DNA from: Methanoregulaceae archaeon | GTDB taxonomy: Archaea; Halobacteriota; Methanomicrobia; Methanomicrobiales; Methanospirillaceae | Direction: 5' to 3' | Length of the DNA stretch: 64,000 nt | NCBI GenBank assembly: GCA_021371995.1 | Contig: JAJFVA010000020.1 | Span: 85,701 to 149,700, forward strand | Part shown: piece after piece, positions 1 through 8,455 of the stretch | Position numbering within the stretch: the first letter of the stretch is position 1 | Layout of the letters: every line of letters starts with the position of its first letter | The notes under the pieces: generated by a model | What the model was told of the DNA's origin: nothing | Database searches by the model: none | What the model saw: only the letters and a program-made list of their open reading frames with translations | Translations under genes and position numbers: made by a program

Positions 1-228
1 GACCTGGCACGGGTGCTCTCCCTGCTATCAGAAAAGAAGGTCCGTTCAGTTGTTGTGAACGCGGTTCTTCTATCGACCCTGCATGAAGCAGTTACTACGA
101 TGCAGAAGTTGTCGATATTTAAGGAGGTCATCCATGTTTCGGTTTCACGCTCAACGCCTCTTGGAGGGGGGCTGATGTTCCGGCCGCTTGACCCGGTGTA
201 TATCATTGTAGGGGGATGCCTGTGCTGA
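1..228 (+). CDS. cbiT: Cobalt-precorrin-6B (C15)-methyltransferase/decarboxylase, C-terminal fragment
   Basis: This is the last 75 codons of a gene that begins before the window. The frame is open from base 1 and ends at TGA 226-228. The visible part (VVVNAVLLSTLHEA, then a strand ending in FRPLDPVYIIVGG) matches the C-terminal strands of the Rossmann-type SAM methyltransferase CbiT, which methylates C15 and decarboxylates the C12 acetate in anaerobic cobalamin synthesis. Being first in a run of seven further cbi genes, and overlapping cbiL by 13 bases, supports the call. The SAM-binding N-terminal half is outside the window, so the catalytic residues cannot be judged. Confidence 0.8.
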   Translation, partial: DLARVLSLLSEKKVRSVVVNAVLLSTLHEAVTTMQKLSIFKEVIHVSVSRSTPLGGGLMFRPLDPVYIIVGGCLC

Positions 229-830
229 TCGGGCTTGGGCTAGGTCCCGGGGAACCGGAATACCTGACTCTTCGGGCAGTGCGGATTCTCCGGGAGGCCG
301 ATGCGGTATTTGTCCCAGGAAAAATCGCACAGGATCTTGTTTCTCCCTACCGGCATGCCGAGATCCTTGATTTTCCGATGACCGGTGATGAAGTAAGAGT
401 CCTTGCCTGCATGGAGCAGAATGCAGACCGTATCGCAACCGTTGCACGTTCCGGGATGGCAGTGCTCGGAATACTTGGTGACCCGAATTTCTTTTCCACC
501 TATACCCGGCTCAATGCAATCATGAAGACCCTTTACCCTGATATCAGGTGCAGGACCGAGCCTGGAATCAGTGCGATCACCGCTTTTGCCTCAGTTGCGG
601 GCCTCTCGCTATCCGGAGGGTTTCTTGTCACCGACGGCCCGGCCGAAGCTCAGTCCCGGATTATGCTCAAAGTCCGGCATCCTCGCCAGGTTGCAGACAC
701 TCTGAGAAAAGAGGGCTACCGGTCCTTTGTGCTCGTTGAACGGATGTGCATGGAGGAGACCCACGTGTACCGGGATGACGAGCTTCCCGATGAGAGCGAT
801 TATATGAGCGTGCTGTACGCGGAGCGGTGA
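216..830 (+). CDS. cbiL: Cobalt-precorrin-2 C20-methyltransferase
   Basis: The 204-residue protein belongs to the tetrapyrrole (corrin/porphyrin) methylase family. GLGLGPGEPEYLT at residues 6-18 is the N-terminal SAM-binding loop, GDPNFFSTY near residue 89 is the CbiL-type second motif and PGISAITAFAS near residue 115 is the third. It transfers a methyl from SAM to C20 of cobalt-precorrin-2. The ATG at 216 overlaps the end of cbiT, and the TGA is directly followed by the cbiF ATG, so translation is probably coupled. It is slightly shorter than bacterial CbiL (about 230 residues), but all core motifs are present. Confidence 0.9.
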   Translation: MPVLIGLGLGPGEPEYLTLRAVRILREADAVFVPGKIAQDLVSPYRHAEILDFPMTGDEVRVLACMEQNADRIATVARSGMAVLGILGDPNFFSTYTRLNAIMKTLYPDIRCRTEPGISAITAFASVAGLSLSGGFLVTDGPAEAQSRIMLKVRHPRQVADTLRKEGYRSFVLVERMCMEETHVYRDDELPDESDYMSVLYAER

Positions 831-1547
831 ATGTCAAAGATCTATTTTGTAGGTGCAGGTCCCGGTGATCCCGGCCTGATCACGGTCCGTGGTATGGATC
901 TCTTGTCCCGGGCCGATGTCCTGATCTACGCAGGCTCTCTCGTCAATCCCGATCTGGTGGCCCGCTCTAAGGCACGAATCAAACTTGACAGCTGGGGAAA
1001 GACGCTCGAGGAGATTGTTCCCCTCATGGTTCGCGAGGCCCGGGAGGGGGCGCTTGTCGTGAGGCTCCATTCAGGGGACCCGGCACTTTTCGGGGCTGTA
1101 GTCGAACAGATGCAGCTTCTTGAAGAAGCTAAAATCTCCTATGAAGTTATCCCGGGTGTCTCCTCGCTCTTTGCCGCTGCGGCAGCGCTCGGGACCCAGC
1201 TCACCCTTGGAGGGGTTTCAGATACCCTTATCGTCACCCGCCCGGCAGGAAAAACCCTCGAGCGGGATGATATCCATGACCTCTCTGCCCATCGTGCCAC
1301 CATGGTCTTCTTTCTCGGGGCTGACCAAATAGAAGAGATCATTGCAAAACTGCAGTATCCACCCTCCACACCGGCAGCAGTGATCTACCATGCGAGCTGG
1401 CCGGACCAGAAGATAATCCGGGGAACCCTTGCTGACATCGCCGGAAAGGCATCAGAGGCAGGGATCCGGAAATCAGCACTGCTCCTGATTGGTGGTGTAC
1501 TCAAACCCTCAGGATCTGGCCACAGGAGGTCGGTGCTCTACTCATGA
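831..1547 (+). CDS. cbiF: Cobalt-precorrin-4 C11-methyltransferase
   Basis: The 238-residue tetrapyrrole methylase has GAGPGDPGLIT at residues 8-18, HSGDPALFG near residue 82 and IPGVSSLFAAAAALG near residue 105. This combination, with the N-terminal YAGSLVNPDL segment, is typical of CbiF/CobM. It adds the C11 methyl to cobalt-precorrin-4, before CbiG opens the ring lactone. Its ATG abuts the cbiL stop and its own TGA overlaps the cbiG ATG (ATGA). Nothing looks truncated. Confidence 0.92.
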   Translation: MSKIYFVGAGPGDPGLITVRGMDLLSRADVLIYAGSLVNPDLVARSKARIKLDSWGKTLEEIVPLMVREAREGALVVRLHSGDPALFGAVVEQMQLLEEAKISYEVIPGVSSLFAAAAALGTQLTLGGVSDTLIVTRPAGKTLERDDIHDLSAHRATMVFFLGADQIEEIIAKLQYPPSTPAAVIYHASWPDQKIIRGTLADIAGKASEAGIRKSALLLIGGVLKPSGSGHRRSVLYS

Positions 1548-2413
1548 ACCGGGCTGTCATCTACCTGCCGAGATTTTCCGAGGCAGCCGCCAGGGTTGCC
1601 TCGGTGCTTGGTGCCGGGATGGTAGAATATTCTTCCACGGCATTTTCAGATACTATTGCCAGCTGCAGGGAGATCGCTGCAGTGATGTCCGTCGGGATCG
1701 CAGTGAGGGGAATTGCCCCCCACCTTCAGGACAAGTGGACGGATCCGGCGGTCGTGGTTGTTACACCCGACCTCCGTCTCGCCATTCCAATAACCGGGGG
1801 TCACCATGGGGCAAATGCAATGGCACGGGAGCTTGCCCCCCTTGGAACTATCCCGGTAATTACCACCGCAACTGAAAGGGCAGGTGTTCCATCGGTGGAG
1901 GGTATTGCAGCAGCCGGAGAGTATGTCCTCGTAAATCACGATGCATCAAAATACGTGAATGCCGCCTTCCTTGATGGAACAGCAGGGGTTTATACGGTGA
2001 AAGGCCCGGCGATTGTTATCGGTAGCACTGATACTGCATTTCTTATTGCAGACGGTGAATACAGTGTTGGAATTGGTTGCAGGAAGGATACCACGGCAGA
2101 GGAGATTGAGACCGCCGTCCGGACCGTGCTCAGCCATTCAGGAATCCGCCCTGACCAGATTCTCGTCTATGCCACCACCGCGAAAAAATCACATGAAAGC
2201 GGGATTCTTGATGCTATCCGTGCGCTCGGGCGTCCGGTACTTTACCTTGACGACCGCAGCATCAGTGCTTATCCCCCGCATTCCCGGTCAGGGGCATCAC
2301 GTATCGGTCTTTCCGGGGTTGCCGAACCATGCGCTCTTGCCACATCAAAAAATAAGGAGCTGGTCCTTGAAAAAACTGTCATCGGGGGGGTCACGGTTGC
2401 CATCGCCCGATAA
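1544..2413 (+). CDS. cbiG: Cobalt-precorrin-5A hydrolase
   Basis: The 289-residue CbiG homologue opens the delta-lactone of cobalt-precorrin-5A and releases the C20 carbon as acetaldehyde. The N-terminal part carries VGIAVRGIAPHLQDKW, followed by the central GGHHGANAMA and TTATERAGVPS motifs, then a linker and the C-terminal CbiG domain with VGIGCRKDTTAEEIE near residue 175. Start and stop are fixed by the four-base overlap with cbiF and the 10-base gap to cbiH. The length is in the usual range for CbiG. No fusion to CbiH, known in other organisms, is present here. Confidence 0.9.
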   Translation: MNRAVIYLPRFSEAAARVASVLGAGMVEYSSTAFSDTIASCREIAAVMSVGIAVRGIAPHLQDKWTDPAVVVVTPDLRLAIPITGGHHGANAMARELAPLGTIPVITTATERAGVPSVEGIAAAGEYVLVNHDASKYVNAAFLDGTAGVYTVKGPAIVIGSTDTAFLIADGEYSVGIGCRKDTTAEEIETAVRTVLSHSGIRPDQILVYATTAKKSHESGILDAIRALGRPVLYLDDRSISAYPPHSRSGASRIGLSGVAEPCALATSKNKELVLEKTVIGGVTVAIAR

Positions 2414-2423
2414 TTGCAGGGGA

Positions 2424-3179
2424 ATGCTCTATGTTGTCGGGATAGGGCCGGGGAGCCCTGAGCAGCTGACCAGGCGGGCACGGGAGGCTCTCTTACAGTC
2501 TGACGTGATCATTGGTAACGATTCATACCTTGCACAACTAGGGCCGCTCATCGAAGGAAAAGAGGTGATCCGGAGCTCCATGGGACAGGAAGTAAAACGA
2601 GCAAAGCGATCCATTGAACTTTCAAAAACACGTGTTGTATCAATGGTAAGCGGCGGCGATGCCGGGGTCTACGGCATGGCAAGTATTGTCCTTGAAGTCC
2701 TTGAGCACGAAGGTACCGGCATCCCTGTCGAGGTAATCCCGGGTGTCACTGCCGCAAACGCTGCTGCTTCACTTCTCGGTTCTCCCCTTTCCGGTGATTT
2801 TGCCGCGATCAGCCTCTCCGATCTCCTCACCCCGATCGAGGTGATCGAAAGGAGGCTCCATGCCGCTTTTTCGATGGGTATCCCTATCGTTCTCTACAAT
2901 CCAAAAAGCAGGGGGAGACCTCATAATTTTGCCCTGGCCATGGAGATTGCCGGGAAATACAGGGGTTCAGGAACCCCGGTTGGGATTGTAAAGAACGCTT
3001 ACCGGGAAGGCGAGGAGGTCATGGTCGTCACCCTTGGTGAGATCGCACTCGCTGACAGGATGGTGGATATGCACACAACCGTGATTGTAGGTGGCGAAGA
3101 GAGCAGGATATGGAGGAACGGACAGCATGCCAAAGGAATCATCACCCCGCGTGGTTACCACAGGAAATACCTATACTGA
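2424..3179 (+). CDS. cbiH: Cobalt-precorrin-3B C17-methyltransferase
   Basis: The 251-residue tetrapyrrole methylase performs the ring-contracting C17 methylation. VGIGPGSPEQLT lies at residues 5-16, SGGDAGVYGMASI near residue 76 and IPGVTAANAAASLLG near residue 105; SDLLTP further on is characteristic of CbiH/CobJ. The frame is open far upstream into cbiG, but similarity to the family begins only at MLYVVGIGPG, so I chose the ATG at 2424, with AGGGGA six bases upstream region (2418-2423) as a plausible ribosome site. The 3' end overlaps cbiC by 53 bases. Confidence 0.9.
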   Translation: MLYVVGIGPGSPEQLTRRAREALLQSDVIIGNDSYLAQLGPLIEGKEVIRSSMGQEVKRAKRSIELSKTRVVSMVSGGDAGVYGMASIVLEVLEHEGTGIPVEVIPGVTAANAAASLLGSPLSGDFAAISLSDLLTPIEVIERRLHAAFSMGIPIVLYNPKSRGRPHNFALAMEIAGKYRGSGTPVGIVKNAYREGEEVMVVTLGEIALADRMVDMHTTVIVGGEESRIWRNGQHAKGIITPRGYHRKYLY

Positions 3180-3795
3180 CCTTGGGGCATCGACCGCCGA
3201 GGCGTTTGAGATCTCCCGGACGAGCAGGGCAATTGCGCGGGAGAAGATTGGAGATGCAGACTATGAAGACCGGATCCGTCAGCGATGCTCAATTGCAGTT
3301 GGGGATTTTGCCATGGCAGGACTCCTTCGGTTTCATAAAAAGCCGGTAGAAGCGGGCCTTACCTCACTCTCTGTTTCTGCCCCAGTCATCACAGATATCA
3401 GGATGGTTCAGGTCGGTATCCAGAAGAGGGGGCATTCAAGCCCGGTTATCTGTGCCCTTGACTACGGGGCAGAGGTAGCTTCAGCCAAGGGGATCACCCG
3501 AAGCAGAGCAGGAATCCTGGCCCTCAGGGACCAGCTGGACGGTTCAGTTATCGTGATAGGAAATGCTCCCTCTGCACTCCTCTCTGTCTGTGACCTGATC
3601 AGGGAAGGGTGCCATCCGGCGCTTGTTATCGGTACACCCGTTGGATTTGTGAAAGCAGCAGAATCAAAGGAGGAACTGCGGACCCTCGATATCCCCTCAA
3701 TCTCAAACGAAGGTACAAGAGGCGGGACACCAGTCGCGGTTGCAGCAATAAACGAGATCATTACCATCTATGCCGAGATCCAACGAGATTCCTGA
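3127..3795 (+). CDS. cbiC: Cobalt-precorrin-8 methylmutase
   Basis: The 222-residue CbiC moves the methyl group from C11 to C12 to give cobyrinic acid. Family hallmarks are ISRTSRAIAREKIGD near the N-terminus, QKRGHSSPVICALDYG with the likely catalytic His, IGNAPSALL and GTPVGFVKAAESKEEL. The ATG at 3127 is preceded by GGAGG (3112-3116) at normal spacing. It lies inside the 3' end of cbiH; the other upstream in-frame codon would give a tail unlike the family. The stop overlaps the start of cbiD by 26 bases. Confidence 0.92.
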   Translation: MPKESSPRVVTTGNTYTDLGASTAEAFEISRTSRAIAREKIGDADYEDRIRQRCSIAVGDFAMAGLLRFHKKPVEAGLTSLSVSAPVITDIRMVQVGIQKRGHSSPVICALDYGAEVASAKGITRSRAGILALRDQLDGSVIVIGNAPSALLSVCDLIREGCHPALVIGTPVGFVKAAESKEELRTLDIPSISNEGTRGGTPVAVAAINEIITIYAEIQRDS

Positions 3796-4804
3796 AGAGG
3801 TTACCGACCCGGTGACAGGTTTTACCTATCCGGGTCCATGGGTCGCTGCCTGCAATGACGAGTCCAGGCTTGCCCTTGTCAGGGCAGGACTTGCCGTCCT
3901 TACCTCGTCAGGTACTGTCCTTAAACGTGGATATACGACCGGTATCACGGCTGCTGCCTGCTGCAAAGCAGCCATCCTCTCCCTTTACGAAATTACCCGG
4001 GAGGTTGAAGTGGCTACCCCTTCCGGTATCAGGGTCATTCTTCCGGTCCGGGCTTTCCGCGGTGTGGCTTCGTGCCGGAAATATTCCGGAGATTACCCTG
4101 GCGATGTTACGGCCGGGATTCTCTTCATTGCCGAATGTACTCCGGCTCAAGAAGAGATATCACTCTACCCTGGCGAAGGAATCGGCCGCTTCTCCAGAGA
4201 CACGCCACGGCACCGGAAGGGGGAGCCGGCTATCAGCACCCCGGCCCTGGGTTCAATCCTTATCGCCATTCACGAGGGGTTGAGGATGACCGGGCTTTCA
4301 GGAATCACCATTCATCTCAGTGTGCCGGACGGAGGGGTTGTTGCAGAAAAAACTCTCAACCCACAAATCGGTATAAAAGGAGGTATCTCTGTTCTCGGAA
4401 CAACCGGTCTCGTCGAGCCATGGGACGACCATCTCACTGAATCGGTGATGGAACGGGTCAGGAACTCCGAGAGGGTTGTGCTCACCACCGGGCGGACTGG
4501 TCTCCGGTACGCCCGCCTCCTCTTTCCGGATCATGAAGTGGTACTTGCAGGGTCACATCTGAAAGCGGCGATTGCAGAAGCACGAGGACCCGTTGTCCTG
4601 TGCGGACTTCCCGCGCTCATCCTGAAATTCCTTGATCCGGATCTGTCCGGTTCAAGTGGCTATGCAACGATTGAAGAATTCTCCACCCGTCCGGAATTCA
4701 ATGAAAGGATGCTCGCCGCATTCAGGAAGGGAAAGGAGAGATACCCGGGGTTACGGGTCGTTATTGTTGACCGTAACGGTTCCATCATGGGAGATTCAGG
4801 ATGA
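3770..4804 (+). CDS. cbiD: Cobalt-precorrin-5B C1-methyltransferase
   Basis: The 344-residue CbiD is the SAM-dependent methylase that installs the C1 methyl and is unrelated in fold to the tetrapyrrole methylases around it. The signature KRGYTTGITAAACCKAA begins near residue 52, with SPETRH-type glycine-rich loops replaced here by DVTAGILF near residue 115; the C-terminal part has the VLCGLPALILKF strand. About 50 residues precede the signature (TDPVTGFTYPGPWV), more than in many bacterial CbiD proteins. The TGA overlaps the cbiE ATG. Confidence 0.9.
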   Translation: MPRSNEIPEEVTDPVTGFTYPGPWVAACNDESRLALVRAGLAVLTSSGTVLKRGYTTGITAAACCKAAILSLYEITREVEVATPSGIRVILPVRAFRGVASCRKYSGDYPGDVTAGILFIAECTPAQEEISLYPGEGIGRFSRDTPRHRKGEPAISTPALGSILIAIHEGLRMTGLSGITIHLSVPDGGVVAEKTLNPQIGIKGGISVLGTTGLVEPWDDHLTESVMERVRNSERVVLTTGRTGLRYARLLFPDHEVVLAGSHLKAAIAEARGPVVLCGLPALILKFLDPDLSGSSGYATIEEFSTRPEFNERMLAAFRKGKERYPGLRVVIVDRNGSIMGDSG

Positions 4805-5412
4805 AAGTTGTTGGAGTTGGCTGCGGACCCGGACTGCTCACCGAGCAGGCCATCTCGGCCATTTCAGGTGCAACGATAATATATGGCTCAAAGAGGGCGA
4901 TTGCGCTTGCTGCTGCATATATTCCGAAAGGGTGTGAAGTGCGGGAGATTACCACGTTCCGGCCGGAAATGCAGATCCCTGAATATGCTGTCGTTCTCTC
5001 AACCGGTGATCCCCAGCTTGCCGGCCTTGGATACCTTGGAGGGGATGTCGTTCCCGGTATTTCATCACTCCAGATTGCTGCTGCGAGGCTCGGTATTCCG
5101 CTTGAACAGGTATCAGTGGTCGTGGCCCATGGCAAAGAACATGAAGGGGCTCTTGCTGAGGTGGCAGCAGAAGTGGAGCGCGGAAAGATCGTCTTTCTCG
5201 TTGCTGATCCGAAATTATCCACGGCGGCGCTTGGCAGGGCCCTTGCAAGGTCCGGAAAAGGGATATCGGTTGCCCTCTGCGAAGACCTGGGATATCCCGG
5301 CGAGAGAATACGAATTGGTACCGTTTCCGAGCCCCCGGTGCCGGTCTCCCGGCTTTTCTCGGTCATGGTCGGCAGGATAGTCCTGTCCCCTGAAAAAAAA
5401 CAGATCCAGTGA
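4801..5412 (+). CDS. cbiE: Cobalt-precorrin-7 C5-methyltransferase
   Basis: The 203-residue tetrapyrrole methylase has VGVGCGPGLLTEQA at residues 3-16, LSTGDPQLAGLG near residue 66 and VPGISSLQIAAARLG near residue 83. It corresponds to the CbiE half of CobL; the CbiT half is the separate gene at the left edge of the window. It completes an eight-gene overlapping run. cbiJ (precorrin-6A reductase), the cobaltochelatase and sirohydrochlorin genes are not seen in this window and must lie elsewhere. Confidence 0.9.
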   Translation: MKVVGVGCGPGLLTEQAISAISGATIIYGSKRAIALAAAYIPKGCEVREITTFRPEMQIPEYAVVLSTGDPQLAGLGYLGGDVVPGISSLQIAAARLGIPLEQVSVVVAHGKEHEGALAEVAAEVERGKIVFLVADPKLSTAALGRALARSGKGISVALCEDLGYPGERIRIGTVSEPPVPVSRLFSVMVGRIVLSPEKKQIQ

Positions 5413-5469
5413 AGGGCATATAAGGGAGCACCGCCTATCTCTTCTGAAAAGAATAAGGGAGAGTGAACC

Positions 5470-5649
5470 ATGGAGAAAGCAACAAAGAAACAGTTGAGCC
5501 TGCTCTGTTTTCTGGCCGGTTTTATTCTTGTACTCATCCAGGACCTCAAGGGATTTTCCACAATTGATATGGGGTTCTCATGGCCATGGGCAGTCATGTT
5601 CTATACCGGGCTCCTGCTCATGATGATTGGGTATTATCTCAGGGGATAA
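5470..5649 (+). CDS. Small two-helix membrane protein, unknown
   Basis: An open frame of 59 residues starts at ATG 5470 and ends at TAA 5647-5649. A short basic N-terminus (MEKATKKQ) precedes two hydrophobic stretches, residues 9-25 (LSLLCFLAGFILVLIQ) and 38-57 (WPWAVMFYTGLLLMMIGYYL), separated by a loop; an inside-in hairpin topology is likely. AAGGGAGAG lies just upstream of the ATG. It sits 57 bases after cbiE and may be the last gene of that transcript. I do not recognise the family. Codon choice looks like the neighbours, which argues for a real gene. Confidence 0.6.
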   Translation: MEKATKKQLSLLCFLAGFILVLIQDLKGFSTIDMGFSWPWAVMFYTGLLLMMIGYYLRG

Positions 5650-5718
5650 ACACGGCCCAGAAATTCCGGATACCCCGGTTCAAAACGGCCGGCCGAAATC
5701 ACGCAGTCCCGGTCAGGA

Positions 5719-6558
5719 TCAGGGAATTTTCACAAAATCCCGGTCCCGGACAATGAATCCTTCGGTAATCAGGGTAGCCAGGACAGGATCGATCCGTTCC
5801 GCGGGCAGGTCAAGCTCCTGGTAGAGATCCGAAGTAAGCGTACATCCGTTCCTGACCAGGAATGAAAGGATCCTCCCCCTCACCTGACGGACCGAGCCTT
5901 CGAACGGAGATTGTTTTTTGTATTGCACGCTCCGGCGATTGGGATTCTCACGGGTCTTTCCAAGGTATGAGCCATAGTCCATCAGGGCATAATACCAGTC
6001 CCGCGGATTGGCATGATCAAGGGTTTCTGCAACCAGGGGGAGGATTTCGCTGTCTGAGACAACAGGGCGGTCGCCGAAATAGCAGTGGATGAATACCCTC
6101 CTGATATTTGTCTCGATGAGCAGGGAAGGTTTTCCGAATGCAAACGCCTGAAGTGCTGCTGCAGTGGCCTTGCCGATACCCGACAGGGAGCAGAGTGACT
6201 TCTCATCTTCCGGAAGGATTCCGTTCCATTCATTCATGACCCGGGAAGCGGTCCTTTTAAGCGCCAGTGCACGCCTGTTATACCCAAGACCCTGCCATTC
6301 ACGGAGCACCTCTTCAACAGGAGCGGCATCAAGGGCAGCAAAATCCGGGAATCTCGTGATGAACCCGTCATACATCTCCTCCACCCGTTTTACCTGTGTC
6401 TGCTGGAGCATTATTTCAGAGACAAGGATCCGGTAAGGGTCACGGGTATTCCTCCATGGCAAATCCCTGCAGTGATGCCTGTAAAAATGATAGATCTTCT
6501 TCCGGAATTCCAAGGGAGTTAAACTCGGGGGCTTTCCCGGAATATCAGGCCCGTTCAT
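5719..6558 (-). CDS. MutY-like DNA glycosylase lacking the iron-sulfur cluster
   Basis: This 279-residue HhH-GPD protein resembles adenine glycosylase MutY, which removes A opposite 8-oxoG. LPWRNTRDPYRILVSEIMLQ near residue 33 is the MutY N-terminal signature, and LSGIGKATAAALQAFAFG near residue 125 is the helix-hairpin-helix. The endonuclease III catalytic Lys is Ala here, so a monofunctional enzyme is expected. The catalytic-loop position reads LLIETNIRRVF, with Glu where MutY has Asp. The C-terminal C-x6-C-x2-C-x5-C cluster motif is absent: after MDYGSYL there are no cysteines of that pattern. The last 60 residues look like a winged helix. It overlaps the photolyase stop by four bases. Confidence 0.78.
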   Translation of the reverse strand: MNGPDIPGKPPSLTPLEFRKKIYHFYRHHCRDLPWRNTRDPYRILVSEIMLQQTQVKRVEEMYDGFITRFPDFAALDAAPVEEVLREWQGLGYNRRALALKRTASRVMNEWNGILPEDEKSLCSLSGIGKATAAALQAFAFGKPSLLIETNIRRVFIHCYFGDRPVVSDSEILPLVAETLDHANPRDWYYALMDYGSYLGKTRENPNRRSVQYKKQSPFEGSVRQVRGRILSFLVRNGCTLTSDLYQELDLPAERIDPVLATLITEGFIVRDRDFVKIP

Positions 6559-7928
6559 GAATGACCTAGCGCTTCGATACGGGCAACATACCGGCCTGCA
6601 TCAAATTTCCGGTTCAGCCCGGCAGCGTTCATGTAGCGGATCTTTCCGAATACCGGGCGTTCCTGCCATGCCCGGTCGTGCTTGCCGAAACACCAGGCAA
6701 TTCCCGCATACCCATTCGGGTCCCGACCATCAAGCTCGTACCGGTTATTGAGGGCAAGCGCAGTCCGGTATGCCTCTTCCGGGGTCTCTGACCATTCAAG
6801 TATCTTCTTTCCCCAGTACATCCGCATGTACCCATGCATCTTGCCCGTGAGTACCATCTCCCGTTGTGCTGCATTCCAGTACGGGTCGTGGGTCACGGCA
6901 GATTCAAACTCGGAGAATCGGTACGTATACTCACGCTGGTCACCCGAATGATCTGAAAGGGTCTTTTTTGCCCAGTCCGGAAGGCCGGAGAATTCGTCAT
7001 AGAAGGGATTGTAGTGCACGAAGTTTATCGAGAGCTCTCTCCGGACAATCAGCTCTTCCAGGTAGGTTCCTGCAGAGGGGCTTTTTGTTTCGAGAATTTT
7101 CTGTGCGATAAAAAGAGGGGATATCTGCCCGAAATGGAGATACGGGCTCATGCAGGAGAGAACGCCCGTCTCGGGGTCATTCCGGTATGTTGGATAGCGA
7201 TCAAGATTCTCCCGGATAAACCGGTTGAGAATATCCTGTGCCGAATTCTCACCGCCACTCCATGGAAGCGGGTCAGGCTGCCCGGAGCGGTTTTTTCCGG
7301 GATTGTCACCAGATACCTTATTCACCAAGGTTTCAATGGTCTCTTCCTTCACGGAACCGGCATCCATATCAAGGGATGACCGGGCAGGTTTTTTCTGTTC
7401 CAACGGCATTAGAAACCGATCAAGCCTGGATGTGATCTTCTTCCTGAATGTTGCTGCAGACCATTCTTCCTTTGGGGAAGCGATGGTAACAGGTACAATC
7501 ACATCGGTCTCCACTTGTACCAATGGGCATTCAAGCTCGTGTGCCACCTGCTCCCGCCATCTTTTCTGGAATCTAAGGTATCCCCTGTCGGTCACAACCA
7601 GTGCAGCATCATCTCCCAGAGCAAGGAGGGCCGCACCTGGTGATCCTGTTATGATAACAAACCGGACCCCCTGATCGTTCAGTGTCTTTGAAAGGGCCAA
7701 AAGACCCTCTGTCATGAACCTGTAATGAGGACGTGCTGCTTCCAGGTACCCGGGAATCAGGTTAAAACAGGCGATGAGTGGAAGGGAGAGGTGGTCTGCC
7801 ATTCTGACCGCATACTGGTAGGCATGGTTGCAGGTTACCCGTGGTGCAGCCTGCATCCAGTAGAGGACATACCGGCCTTTCTTCAAGGGTTTTTGCGAGA
7901 GATCTTTTATCCTCTCCTCCTGGATCAT
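6555..7928 (-). CDS. Class II CPD photolyase
   Basis: The 457-residue protein is a class II cyclobutane pyrimidine dimer photolyase, which uses FADH- and blue light to split dimers. The N-terminal Rossmann-like domain has YWMQAAPRVTCNHA near residue 23. The C-terminal FAD domain contains SYLEE/TYLEELIVRRELS, HDPYWNAAQREMV, MHGYMRMYWGKKILEW and DGRDPNGYAGIAWCFG, all diagnostic of class II. It is the first gene of a two-gene unit, its stop overlapping the ATG of the MutY-like gene (ATGA), which suggests coupled translation. A photolyase in a strict anaerobe implies exposure to light at least occasionally. Confidence 0.93.
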   Translation of the reverse strand: MIQEERIKDLSQKPLKKGRYVLYWMQAAPRVTCNHAYQYAVRMADHLSLPLIACFNLIPGYLEAARPHYRFMTEGLLALSKTLNDQGVRFVIITGSPGAALLALGDDAALVVTDRGYLRFQKRWREQVAHELECPLVQVETDVIVPVTIASPKEEWSAATFRKKITSRLDRFLMPLEQKKPARSSLDMDAGSVKEETIETLVNKVSGDNPGKNRSGQPDPLPWSGGENSAQDILNRFIRENLDRYPTYRNDPETGVLSCMSPYLHFGQISPLFIAQKILETKSPSAGTYLEELIVRRELSINFVHYNPFYDEFSGLPDWAKKTLSDHSGDQREYTYRFSEFESAVTHDPYWNAAQREMVLTGKMHGYMRMYWGKKILEWSETPEEAYRTALALNNRYELDGRDPNGYAGIAWCFGKHDRAWQERPVFGKIRYMNAAGLNRKFDAGRYVARIEALGHS

Positions 7929-8010
7929 GAAAGAGGATGGTCTCTTCCCCTACATTACCATTCTCTGCTCCCGTCCCTGTGGGTATTTGGAAAGACGATG
8001 AGACAAAAAA

Positions 8011-8358
8011 TTATCTGCCTGGTATCCTATGCGACGAGATCAGGGGCAGTCCAGCGGTCCTGAAATAATTCACCCAAACTGTCCCGTTTGCTGTACCGAG
8101 TGTCAGGGATGAATCCCAGGTCAGGCCGGCAGGATTTACACTTTTGTAGGAGGTAATCCATTCTGTTTTGTCGATCCCGGCGCCAATAGTACTCCGGGTT
8201 ACTGATACTGTCTCATTTACCGATCCCTTCACTGACACACTTGTGGCGGTTGAGATGTAACTCCCGGTAGAGAGAATTCCTGCAGCTGCAACAGTCCCCG
8301 TAAGAAAACTGATCATAATAAACAGCATGATTAGTGTGGTGCCAATTCCTGTCTTCAT
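8011..8358 (-). CDS. Small secreted protein, unknown
   Basis: The 115-residue protein starts at ATG 8358, preceded by GGGAGGA at good spacing; the longer open frame to 8412 has no comparable site. Residues 1-27 (MKTGIGTTLIMLF..., ending TVAAAG) are a signal peptide. The mature part is rich in Ser, Thr and Val with alternating beta-strand character (ILSTGSYISTATSVSV, GSVNETVSVTRST) and one N-glycosylation sequon in NET. It has no cysteine. I do not recognise a family. The gene stands between the photolyase and mutL on the same strand. Confidence 0.55.
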   Translation of the reverse strand: MKTGIGTTLIMLFIMISFLTGTVAAAGILSTGSYISTATSVSVKGSVNETVSVTRSTIGAGIDKTEWITSYKSVNPAGLTWDSSLTLGTANGTVWVNYFRTAGLPLISSHRIPGR

Positions 8359-8455
8359 TGTGTCCTCCCAAAGTCCCTGCAGGGAATCATGTTCGTACAG
8401 GAAATAGGCCATAGGGTATAAAAGGTTACTGAACCTGGCGGTTCAACAAACTACA

